Below, in pieces: positions 37,989 through 46,401 of a stretch of DNA of 64,000 nt. Position numbers and translations under genes: made by a program. Position 1 is the first letter of the stretch. Every line of letters starts with the position of its first letter. The notes under the pieces are model-generated. The model was given only the letters and a program-made list of their open reading frames with translations. It did not search any database and had not been told where the DNA came from. The DNA comes from an uncultured Verrucomicrobiae bacterium. Lineage in GTDB: Bacteria > Verrucomicrobiota > Verrucomicrobiia > Limisphaerales > AAA164-E04. Location of the stretch: contig CALSPN010000048.1 in NCBI GenBank assembly GCA_943788245.1, forward strand, positions 17,686-81,685, given 5' to 3'.

Positions 37989-39296
37989 ATGAAAATGAAC
38001 TTTAATATGGTGAAAAGCGCTTGGATTATCGTATTTATCTCTGGCTTTTGCATACTGGCAGTCAATGCCCAAACACACCCAGATGAGCACCCTCATGCAG
38101 TATCATTCACTTATGATGCGCTTCCGGGAAAGATCATGGAACACAACCCAGAACTTCGAGCAGCTCTGTGGACCATCCGGGAGGCGGCAAGTCAACTGAC
38201 TCAATCTGGACGTTTGAAAAACCCAAACCTGATCACCTCATTCAATAACAACCAACAAACTCCCGAACGTTCCACTGGACTTGGATTTCAGCAATCTTTT
38301 CCGATCACTTCCCGTTTGCGCCTGGAAAAAAATATCTCACGACTCAAAGTAAACGAGGCACGAGCGGAAGTCATGATGGTCGCACAATCGATTGTCGAAT
38401 CGGCACTTCAAACCGCAACACAATGGTTTGGCAATCAAGAGAGACAATTCATCATTGCGGATCAGATACGGCTAGCAAAGGAGCTGGCAACATTTCTTTC
38501 AAGCCAATCGGCTAAAGGAGAGATTTCGTCATTGGATGCCGAGCAGGCCAACTTGGAGGCAGGTGAATTGGCTCTTGGCTTGCGACCTTTGAGTTTGAAG
38601 CGCAAGCAACTGGAATCTGAATTAAGGATTTCCCTGGGGCTGAAGCCTGCCACAGCAATCCACATTGAAGGAAAGCTACCCGAGGCAAAAATCCCATCAG
38701 CTGAAAGTATCCTCATGGAATCGCGCCCTGATTATTTACTTTTGAAAAACCAAGTCCAAACGACAAGGGAATCGATCCAATTGACCAGAGCAAACCGTAT
38801 CTCAGATATCAATCTTCAATTGATGCACCAATGGAACAGGGAGGAAGACATGCCGATAGGTATCGAAAAAGAAAACAGGGCACTGATTCAACTTTCAATT
38901 CCCCTGCCCCTCTGGAACCGCAATCAAGGCCGCATTGCCGAACTGAACAACAAATTAGAACGGCTCATGGGTTCGATACGAGCCCTTGAAATTACCATCA
39001 GCAATCACGCCGATGCCGCATTCACCGGCATGATTGATCAACTGGCTGTTTACAAACAAATCAAAAATCAAACTCTGCCCAAACGAGTCAAATACCAACA
39101 ATCGCTGGAAGGCGCATACAACGAGGGTCTCAGTTCATTCGAACGCTTGATTCAGGCAAGAAATCAGATCCTGAAACTGAAACTGAAAGCGTCAGAATCT
39201 CTCACTTTGTTTCATATCAATCGCATTCAATATCAATCAGAAACCGGCAAATTGCCCATTTCCTATGATTCATTCCCCGTTCAGACAATCAACTAA
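37989..39296 (+). CDS. TolC/CzcC-family outer-membrane efflux protein
   Basis: 435 residues with a signal peptide (WIIVFISGFCILAVNAQ). The rest is mostly long amphipathic helices in the duplicated outer-membrane-efflux pattern (NPELRAALWTIREAASQL, ARAEVMMVAQSIVESALQ, ALIQLSIPLPLWNRNQGR, EGAYNEGLSSFERLIQAR). LPLWNRNQG is characteristic of the CzcC/CusC branch. It forms the outer-membrane channel of the tripartite pump encoded with the next two genes. The mature N-terminus carries HPDEHPHA, possibly metal-binding. Its 3' end overlaps the adaptor gene by 32 bases. Confidence 0.92.
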   Translation: MKMNFNMVKSAWIIVFISGFCILAVNAQTHPDEHPHAVSFTYDALPGKIMEHNPELRAALWTIREAASQLTQSGRLKNPNLITSFNNNQQTPERSTGLGFQQSFPITSRLRLEKNISRLKVNEARAEVMMVAQSIVESALQTATQWFGNQERQFIIADQIRLAKELATFLSSQSAKGEISSLDAEQANLEAGELALGLRPLSLKRKQLESELRISLGLKPATAIHIEGKLPEAKIPSAESILMESRPDYLLLKNQVQTTRESIQLTRANRISDINLQLMHQWNREEDMPIGIEKENRALIQLSIPLPLWNRNQGRIAELNNKLERLMGSIRALEITISNHADAAFTGMIDQLAVYKQIKNQTLPKRVKYQQSLEGAYNEGLSSFERLIQARNQILKLKLKASESLTLFHINRIQYQSETGKLPISYDSFPVQTIN

Positions 39297-40401
39297 AACC
39301 TTCACTTTGGCATTGCTCATCACGAGCGCTCTCATGCATGCCATGAGAGCAGACCGTGAGGCGGATCTCGTCATTCTGGATACTGTCAGCGCAGAAAACC
39401 TGGGGATCGAAACTGAGGTAGTGGAAAGACGCGATTTCCGGGAGACCCTATTTGCCCTTGGTCGCATTCAAGCAAAACCCGGAGGTCATGCCTTTGTGAG
39501 CAGCCGTGTTGCCGGACGATTGGTTGATGTCCCTGCTCATGAGGGTGATTTTATCAAAGCAGGAGATCCAGTGGCAGTTGTGGAGAGCAGGCAACCGGGC
39601 AATCCACCGCCTCGCCTAACACTCCATGCGCCTATTTCAGGGCTGGTAGTCAGAAGCCTCCAACATTTGGGGGAACCCGTTGTTCCGGAAATCCCTATTC
39701 TCGAGATCGTTGATTTGTCTGAGGCATATGCCGTAGCTAAAATACCAGAAGACAAAGTATCATGGATCAAATCTAATACCCTATCGAACATCAAAGTCGC
39801 GGCTTATCCTGACCGAATCATGAAGGGAACCTGGGAAAGGTTTGGTACGATGGCCGACGCAAGTAACGCCACTTTGGACGCCTATTTCCGTATCCGCGAT
39901 CCAGGCGAAAACATTCGCCCAAACATGCGTACAGAATTCACATTACACATCAATACGAAAAAGGATGTGATGGCCGTGCCCAAGGAGGCATTACAAGGGG
40001 ATAGTTTTCAACCCTTTGTTTTCGTTAAGGATTTTGAACTGCCCAATGCCTTTTTGAAAGCCCCAGTCGTTACAGGCACCCAAAATGATTCTCACGTTGA
40101 AATACTAAAGGGGCTTTTCCCCGGAGATGAGGTTGTCACCAGAGGGGCTTATCCATTGGCATTCGCAGGCAACGGGGGTATTTCGCTCAAAGAGGCTCTG
40201 GACGCGGCTCACGGTCACGAACACAACGAGGACGGTTCAGAAATGACGGCAGCTCAAAAAGCGACCGAAGCTTCCGGAACAGGCAAAAACCTCTCTGGTC
40301 TCGGAGGCGGGCCTCTTACCTGGTTTTTGATAGTACTTTGCGTGATTCAATGGCTCCTTCTGGCCTTGCTGGCCGTAAAGAAGAAAGCCGTTGAGGAATA
40401 G
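39265..40401 (+). CDS. RND efflux periplasmic adaptor (CusB/CzcB-like membrane fusion protein)
   Basis: 378 residues. An N-terminal export signal (TLALLITSALMHAMRA) is followed by the barrel-sandwich hybrid (about 60-140; VSSRVAGRLVDVPAHEGDF, LHAPISGLVVRSLQHLGEPV) and beta-barrel domains (about 145-270; NIRPNMRTEFTLHI, VPKEALQGDSFQPFVFV). A His/acid-rich AHGHEHNEDGSE precedes an unusual C-terminal TM helix (LTWFLIVLCVIQWLLLALLA). Most adaptors of this group lack a C-terminal TM anchor, so this is notable. It overlaps the TolC-like gene by 32 bases and the pump gene reading region follows directly. Confidence 0.92.
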   Translation: MIHSPFRQSTKTFTLALLITSALMHAMRADREADLVILDTVSAENLGIETEVVERRDFRETLFALGRIQAKPGGHAFVSSRVAGRLVDVPAHEGDFIKAGDPVAVVESRQPGNPPPRLTLHAPISGLVVRSLQHLGEPVVPEIPILEIVDLSEAYAVAKIPEDKVSWIKSNTLSNIKVAAYPDRIMKGTWERFGTMADASNATLDAYFRIRDPGENIRPNMRTEFTLHINTKKDVMAVPKEALQGDSFQPFVFVKDFELPNAFLKAPVVTGTQNDSHVEILKGLFPGDEVVTRGAYPLAFAGNGGISLKEALDAAHGHEHNEDGSEMTAAQKATEASGTGKNLSGLGGGPLTWFLIVLCVIQWLLLALLAVKKKAVEE

Positions 40402-40411
40402 AAATTCGATT

Positions 40412-43400
40412 ATGCTGAGTTTGCTCATCCAATTCTCACTTCGCCATAGGGTGATTATCCTGTTGGCGGCATGCATCCTTCTTGCTCTGGGCATTCAGAT
40501 AGGCAGAACCTTGCCCGTGGAGGTCCTGCCGGACCTGACCAAGCCAACGGTCACGATCCTGACTGAAGCTCCGGGACTTGCACCTGAAGAAGTTGAAGCA
40601 CGTGTTACGTTTCCACTTGAAAATGCCTTGATGGGAGTTTCCGGAGTGACACGCCTCCGCACGACCTCAGATGTTTCTCTTTCTTTGGTCTACATCGAAT
40701 TTGATTGGGGAACCGACCTGATTCAAGCCCGTCAATTTGTTCAGGAACGTCTACAATCTGCAGTTCAAAACCTGCCCGAAGGAATCTTTCCCTACATGAC
40801 ACCTATTGCCTCCTTGATGGGTGAAATCATGCTGGTGGGCGTCTACGATCCTGAGAATCACACAAACCCCCGCGATCTGCGCACGCTTGCGGATTGGACA
40901 GTGCGACGCCGACTTCAAAGCATACCTGGAATTGCTGAAGTCCTGGCAATGGGGGGAGGGATCAAGCAGATCCATATTCAACCAAACCCTGACCGCATGC
41001 GAGCCATGAATGTTCGTTTTGATGAGCTCTTGCATGCAGCACATGAAGCTGCGGGAAATACTACTGGCGGCTTCCTCACAAATTCCTCTAAGGAAATCAT
41101 GGTACGTCATCTGGCCATGACCACGGATCTTGAAGCCATCGCATCAACTATCATAAAACAGATTCATGATCGCCCCATCACTGTAGGTGATGTTGCCGAG
41201 GTAAAGTGGGACGTCGAACCCATGCGAGGTGATGCAGCTGTCAATGGTATTCCAGGCGTCATTCTAAGCATCACGAAAGCTCCTGGTTTTGATACACTTG
41301 CATTGACAGAAATCATTGAAGATACCCTGGCAGATCTTCACGAATCGATGCCTGACGGAATCTTGGTTGAACCCTTGTTTCGTCAATCTGATTTCATTGA
41401 TCATGCTGTTGGCAATTTGAAAGAAGCCATACGTGACGGCGCAATCATGGTCTCCATCGTTCTTTTTTTGTTCCTCTTCAACGTTCGAACCACTGTCATC
41501 ACCCTGATGGCAATCCCTCTATCATTTGCGACCACCTTATTGGTCTTCGACATATGTGGACTAAGTGTCAATTCCATGACTCTTGGAGGCCTTGCAGTTG
41601 CAATAGGGATGGTCGTTGATGATGCCATCGTGGATGTTGAAAACGTATTACGAAGACTCAAGATAAATGCTGCATCCAGCAAACCAAAACCAAGAATATC
41701 AATCATTGCATCCGCTTCTGCTGAAGTGCGAAATTCGATACTATACGCAACGTTATTCATCATACTTGTTTTCCTCCCCCTATTGGGGTTATCAGGAGTT
41801 GAGGGCCGATTATTTGCCCCCATAGCACTTGCAACAATGGTCAGTATGACCGCTTCATTTTTTATTTCGCTCACGGTTATTCCAGTGCTTTGTTCCTTCC
41901 TGCTGTATCCAAAGGAAAACCAAAAGCAACAGGATGGCACGTTCGTAAGAAGTCTCAAATGGGCGTTAAGAAAGACTTGGTTGAAATTGGCACTGGACAA
42001 ACCTTTTGTAGTTCTCAGCATGGCAGGTGCCTTAGTCGCGGGCGCGATGACGATATATCCGATGATGGGTAAAGATTTTCTTCCAGCCTTTGAGGAGGAA
42101 ACCGTTCTGGTCGCTCTCACCACTGCCCCGGGAACGTCCTTGAAGCAGACCGCTGAGATAGCAGATATTGCAGACAGGCTTCTGTTGACCATCCCTGAGA
42201 TAAGGAAAGTTGGAAGACGTCAGGGCCGTGCCGAGAGAGGAGATCATGTTGTGCCGGTTTCCACAGTGGAATTTGATATCGATTTCACCACAAGCAGGCG
42301 TGGGCGCGCCGAAGTATTGGATAACATCCGGCAGACCATGCGCAGCATCCCCGGAACTTTCAGTGCTTTGAGTGGACCGCTTGCCGATCGGATTGGTCAC
42401 ATGCTCAGTGGCGTTTCAGCTAAAGTAGCTATCAAAATTTTTGGACCGGATCTCGATGAGATCAGGAGAATTGGTGAATCAATCCAGAAAATCGCAAAGG
42501 AAGTCCCGGGATTTGAAGACGCTCGAGTGGAGCAACAAGCCCCGATCCCCCAGTTGCGTATCGAAGTGAACCGAGACCGTGCAATGGCTTACGGAGTAAC
42601 TCCCGGGGCTCTTAACAGTCAATTGTCGGCGCTGATCGGCGGTCAACAAGTAGAACAGTTATTCGAAGGACCTCGCACCGTCGATCTGATGGTACGATTA
42701 CCAGATTCCTGGCGTGAGTCCCCAGACCGTCTTCGCAACATGTATATCGATACAGAAAGTAACCTGCGCGTTCCATTGCATCTTGTCGCTGACGTCAGAG
42801 CAGCCAAAGGCCCCAATGTCATTCAACGGGAAAACACCCAAAGACGATTTGTGGTGAGTATTAACCCAACGGAACGAGGTCTTGATTCAAAAATCGAGAC
42901 TCTTCAGAAAAGAGTGGCTGGAGAGGTAAAAATACCCGAGGGGTATTTCGTAAGTTTTGAGGGGGAATTCAAAGCCCAGCAAGCAGCTACTCGGCGCATC
43001 ATTTTTTTAAGTATCATCGTTTTTGTCATCATGGCTGGACTACTTTACTCCTACTTTGGCTCTCCGATCTTTGTTATTCAGGTTATTATGGATATACCCC
43101 TGGCGCTGATTGGTGGACTATTACTAACCTTTGTGATGACTCAGAATGTAAGCATTGCAACACTGGTCGGGTTCATTGCTGTCGCTGGAATTGCAGCAAG
43201 AAATAGTGTGATGCTCATTTCACACTACCTGCACCTGATGCGTCATGAGAATGAACCTTTCGGCCGTTCCATGATCGAACGTGGCACTTTGGAAAGACTT
43301 GTGCCTGTACTGATGACTGCCCTGTCTGCGGGTATAGCTCTCATCCCTTTAGTCCTTGCTGCGGGGGAACCCGGAAAAGAAATCCTGCACCCGATCGCCA

Positions 43401-43528
43401 TTGTGATCGTGGGAGGATTAATCACTTCAACATTGCTGGGCCTGGGGGTGACCCCTGCCATATTTTATGCATTTGGCGGGAAGCATGCCCGGAAAGTTGT
43501 TGAAAAGAAAGTCCCTGCTTCTGCCTAG
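40412..43528 (+). CDS. Heavy-metal efflux RND pump (CzcA/CusA-like)
   Basis: Inner-membrane proton-driven pump of about 1038 residues. It begins with the first TM helix (FSLRHRVIILLAACILLALG), then LPVEVLPDLTKPTVTILTEA and the porter domains. The second helix bundle has the HME-RND signature GMVVDDAIVDVENVLRRL with its acidic proton-relay residues, and the C-terminal half repeats the fold (VGFIAVAGIAARNSVMLISHY). The HME subfamily exports cations such as Cu+, Ag+, Zn2+, Co2+ or Cd2+; which metal cannot be read here. ATG 40412 is preferred to the frame-opening TTG 40391, which lies inside the adaptor gene. Part of a four- or five-gene metal cassette. Confidence 0.95.
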   Translation: MLSLLIQFSLRHRVIILLAACILLALGIQIGRTLPVEVLPDLTKPTVTILTEAPGLAPEEVEARVTFPLENALMGVSGVTRLRTTSDVSLSLVYIEFDWGTDLIQARQFVQERLQSAVQNLPEGIFPYMTPIASLMGEIMLVGVYDPENHTNPRDLRTLADWTVRRRLQSIPGIAEVLAMGGGIKQIHIQPNPDRMRAMNVRFDELLHAAHEAAGNTTGGFLTNSSKEIMVRHLAMTTDLEAIASTIIKQIHDRPITVGDVAEVKWDVEPMRGDAAVNGIPGVILSITKAPGFDTLALTEIIEDTLADLHESMPDGILVEPLFRQSDFIDHAVGNLKEAIRDGAIMVSIVLFLFLFNVRTTVITLMAIPLSFATTLLVFDICGLSVNSMTLGGLAVAIGMVVDDAIVDVENVLRRLKINAASSKPKPRISIIASASAEVRNSILYATLFIILVFLPLLGLSGVEGRLFAPIALATMVSMTASFFISLTVIPVLCSFLLYPKENQKQQDGTFVRSLKWALRKTWLKLALDKPFVVLSMAGALVAGAMTIYPMMGKDFLPAFEEETVLVALTTAPGTSLKQTAEIADIADRLLLTIPEIRKVGRRQGRAERGDHVVPVSTVEFDIDFTTSRRGRAEVLDNIRQTMRSIPGTFSALSGPLADRIGHMLSGVSAKVAIKIFGPDLDEIRRIGESIQKIAKEVPGFEDARVEQQAPIPQLRIEVNRDRAMAYGVTPGALNSQLSALIGGQQVEQLFEGPRTVDLMVRLPDSWRESPDRLRNMYIDTESNLRVPLHLVADVRAAKGPNVIQRENTQRRFVVSINPTERGLDSKIETLQKRVAGEVKIPEGYFVSFEGEFKAQQAATRRIIFLSIIVFVIMAGLLYSYFGSPIFVIQVIMDIPLALIGGLLLTFVMTQNVSIATLVGFIAVAGIAARNSVMLISHYLHLMRHENEPFGRSMIERGTLERLVPVLMTALSAGIALIPLVLAAGEPGKEILHPIAIVIVGGLITSTLLGLGVTPAIFYAFGGKHARKVVEKKVPASA

Positions 43529-43563
43529 CGTTGCACGCGGTAAGATGTTAGGAATTACTCAAC

Positions 43564-44130
43564 ATGAAAACCAATCCATCTTTTTCTATTGTAGTCTACT
43601 TGATTGCTTGCATGTGCATTCTATCAGGCTGTGGCCCTGCCGAAAACTCACCTCAAACATCCTCGGAACAAGTTCATGTTGCTACGAATCAAGGTGCAAG
43701 TGAACCTGAAGGACATACCCATGAAGACGGTGGCGATCACCACCGGACCAGAATCCCGGGACCCAACGGAGGTCGCCTGGTTGTAGGTGTGAGTCCTCAT
43801 TTTGAATTCCTTGTTCTGCCAAACAATCACGCACAAATTACATTTGTCGGTGACGATATCAAACCCATCGCTCCTGCGGACATTCAAATCAGGCTTACAG
43901 GCGGAGACAGATCTAATCCGATTGAAGTTACCTTCGAGAAAAAAGAGAATACCCTTGTATCATCAGTCCCTTTGCCCCGAGAAGGTAACATGGCCGTGGT
44001 GCTGCAGATCAATGGGAAAACATTAAAAGAAACTGTTTTTGAGAGGTTTCATTTAAATATGGAAACATGCCCAGAGTGTGACCTCCATGAGTACGCCTGT
44101 ATTTGCGCCCACGCAGAGCATGGGCATTAA
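43564..44130 (+). CDS. His/Cys-rich lipoprotein of the metal-efflux cassette
   Basis: 188 residues. The lipobox is ACMCILSGCGPAENS. The early mature part is His-rich (EGHTHEDGGDHHRTR), the centre is a beta-rich domain (about 65-160; GGRLVVGVSPHFEFLVL, ITFVGDDIKPIAPADIQI), and the tail is CPECDLHEYACICAHAEHGH, a cluster of Cys and His likely to bind a metal ion. It follows the RND pump gene by 35 bases and is probably co-transcribed. A periplasmic metal-binding/chaperone role is inferred; the family has no name known to me. Confidence 0.78.
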   Translation: MKTNPSFSIVVYLIACMCILSGCGPAENSPQTSSEQVHVATNQGASEPEGHTHEDGGDHHRTRIPGPNGGRLVVGVSPHFEFLVLPNNHAQITFVGDDIKPIAPADIQIRLTGGDRSNPIEVTFEKKENTLVSSVPLPREGNMAVVLQINGKTLKETVFERFHLNMETCPECDLHEYACICAHAEHGH

Positions 44131-44369
44131 TTGACTTCAGGGGAATGGTTATGTGTGCCCTCTTTCGGAGGTTTTATTTCTTTATCCAAGAAGTTAGGAA
44201 AACTTTGGATTTGGATGTAAGAATAAAAAAGTGGTTTGGAGGCAGACTCACTCCCATTTCTCTGGCGTTCCAAAAAAACATGTTCATCATGTTTTCAGAA
44301 CCCTTGGCAAGCCTATGTTAACCAAGCTTCATTGATGCCTAAAAAAACAACGACTGAAAGAACATCTTC

Positions 44370-45788
44370 ATGAGCTCGCCTGACAAATCAGAATTCAAGA
44401 CAGTGCACCTTTGGCAGGCCCTTATCCCTGTCGTGGCACTGATTGGATTGATTGCCATCAATCTACTTAAATTTGAAGGAGAAGCACATATCCCACTCAT
44501 TCTAGCTTCGGGCGTTGCCGCACTAGTGGGATTAAGTTTGGGGCATTCTTGGAAATCGATCGAAAAAGGCATCCTTGAGGGCATTCTCATTGGCATGAAA
44601 GCCATTTTGATTCTCTGCGTAATTGGTGTGATGATTGGAACATGGATCGCAGCTGGGGTTGTGCCTTTTATGATCTATTATGGGCTACAAATTTTATCAC
44701 CAGGAATTTTTCTTGTAGCTGCCTGTTTGATTTGTGCGGTTGTTTCCCTGGCGACAGGAAGCTCTTGGACCACAGCCAGCACAGTTGGGATTGCTCTGAT
44801 GGGAGTGGCGACAGGTTTGAATATTCCTGCTCCCATGGCGGCAGGAGCTGTGATTTCTGGCGCCTATTTTGGAGACAAGATGTCGCCTTTATCCGATTCG
44901 ACAAATTTAGCTCCTGCCGTCGCAGGCTCCGAATTATTCGAACATATCCGGCACATGTTGTATACAACCTTACCAGCGCTGTTCATCGCCTTGATCCTGT
45001 ATGGATTATTGGGAATGCGTGGATTTGAAGGGAGTATTCAAACAAACCAAGTCACCGAAATTACCGACGCATTAAAAACCCAATTCGACCTGAGTTTTCT
45101 TTTGATCCTTCCTCCATTATTTGTCATAGGAATGGTATTTTTTCGTTGGCAAGCATTACCCGCACTTCTGTTGGCGGCTCTAATCGGTGGAGTAATTGCA
45201 ATGGGAATTCAAGGTGAAAGTATCGGAAGCGTTTTTCACATAGCACATTATGGTTATGTTTCGAAGACAGGAAATGAAGCCGTAGATGCGCTACTTTCAC
45301 ATGGCGGATTAGATAGTATGATGCATACTATTTCATTGGTCCTGTGCGCTCTTAGTTTCGGGGGGATCATGGAAAGAACCGGGTTATTAAAAACTTTGGC
45401 GCAATCGATTCTTAATCTGGCTCGATCTACCGGATCATTAGTAGCAGCAACAGTCTGCACTTGTCTGGGCATGAACATACTGGCTCCTGATCAGTATTTG
45501 TCCATTATTGTTCCAGGTCGCATGTATCGAGATGCTTACAGAACGAGAGGACTTCATCCCAAAAACCTTTCACGAACACTTGAGGACGCCGGAACATTGA
45601 GTTCACCGCTGGTCGCATGGAATTCATGCGGGGCCTTCATGGCGGGAACGCTGGCGGTCTCCCCAATAGATTATCTACCCTACGCTTTTCTCAACTTGTT
45701 TGCGCCTGCGATTTGTATTATCCTTGCCTATACAGGATGGACAATCGTTCGACTTCCAAACGCTAAAAATTCAAATAATAATCATTAA
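44370..45788 (+). CDS. nhaC: Na+/H+ antiporter, NhaC family
   Basis: Integral membrane protein of 472 residues with about a dozen hydrophobic helices. NhaC-type pieces include SLGHSWKSIEKGILEG, ATGSSWTTASTVGIALMG, ISGAYFGDKMSPLSDSTNLA and LEDAGTLSSPLVAWNSCGAF. It exchanges sodium for protons across the inner membrane, which fits a marine or saline habitat. Start ATG 44370. 239 bases separate it from the metal cassette, so it is likely its own unit. It converges on the response-receiver gene with a 7-base gap. Confidence 0.92.
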   Translation: MSSPDKSEFKTVHLWQALIPVVALIGLIAINLLKFEGEAHIPLILASGVAALVGLSLGHSWKSIEKGILEGILIGMKAILILCVIGVMIGTWIAAGVVPFMIYYGLQILSPGIFLVAACLICAVVSLATGSSWTTASTVGIALMGVATGLNIPAPMAAGAVISGAYFGDKMSPLSDSTNLAPAVAGSELFEHIRHMLYTTLPALFIALILYGLLGMRGFEGSIQTNQVTEITDALKTQFDLSFLLILPPLFVIGMVFFRWQALPALLLAALIGGVIAMGIQGESIGSVFHIAHYGYVSKTGNEAVDALLSHGGLDSMMHTISLVLCALSFGGIMERTGLLKTLAQSILNLARSTGSLVAATVCTCLGMNILAPDQYLSIIVPGRMYRDAYRTRGLHPKNLSRTLEDAGTLSSPLVAWNSCGAFMAGTLAVSPIDYLPYAFLNLFAPAICIILAYTGWTIVRLPNAKNSNNNH

Positions 45789-45795
45789 AGAAAAA

Positions 45796-46401
45796 CTATT
45801 GTCTTAATTTTTTGTGGGTCGAAATTTTCATCTGCTTAACTAAAGCCTCACGCAATTTTTCAATTTTTATGGGCTTCAAAAGAAACTCATCCATACCTGC
45901 TTCCAAGGCTACTTGTTTTTCATTTTTTGAATTATCCGCCGTTAATGCGATGATCCGGGGACGGTCTTTGCCTTCATAACGTTTGATTAACTGCCTGGTT
46001 GCTTCAAGTCCGTCAAGAGCAGGCATGTGTAAATCCATCAATACGACATCAAACGCTTCTTCTTCCAGCGCAGCTAAAGCTTCATTCCCATCATGAACAA
46101 TTCGATTTGTACATCCAAGATTATCAAGATAAAGCTTCGCCAGCTTGCAATTGATTGGGTGATCTTCAGCAACCAGCACATGGATTTGAAGGGGTTCAAA
46201 GTGCAAAATGGGTGAAGGTATTTCTTCCGTTTTAATGTCCTTTTGATTCCATTCGAGGGGAATAGTTGCTGCCTTTTCCATGAACTGCTCAATCAAAAAG
46301 GGTTTGGCAATGGAGTATTTAAATTTTTGCAAAACATCCGTCTCCTGATTCAAGGCAAAAACGACAGGAACTCTTTCTTGAAATCTTTTAAGTTTACCCA
46401 T
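45796..46401 (-). CDS. Response-receiver fragment: C-terminal part of a broken hybrid histidine kinase
   Basis: 201 residues. The C-terminal two thirds are an intact receiver domain with acidic pocket VLVAEDHPINCKLAK, phosphoacceptor Asp in FDVVLMDLHMPALDG, switch Thr in IIALTADN and Lys in EFLLKPIKIEKL. The first 60 residues (VPVVFALNQETDVLQ, SIAKPFLIEQF) look like the second half of a degenerate receiver whose first half ends the kinase frame upstream. The ATG shares a base with the kinase TAA (TAATG), in the -1 frame. So this is either a coupled second cistron or the tail of one hybrid kinase split by a frameshift; the split inside a domain favours the latter. Confidence 0.82.
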   Translation of the reverse strand: MGKLKRFQERVPVVFALNQETDVLQKFKYSIAKPFLIEQFMEKAATIPLEWNQKDIKTEEIPSPILHFEPLQIHVLVAEDHPINCKLAKLYLDNLGCTNRIVHDGNEALAALEEEAFDVVLMDLHMPALDGLEATRQLIKRYEGKDRPRIIALTADNSKNEKQVALEAGMDEFLLKPIKIEKLREALVKQMKISTHKKLRQ

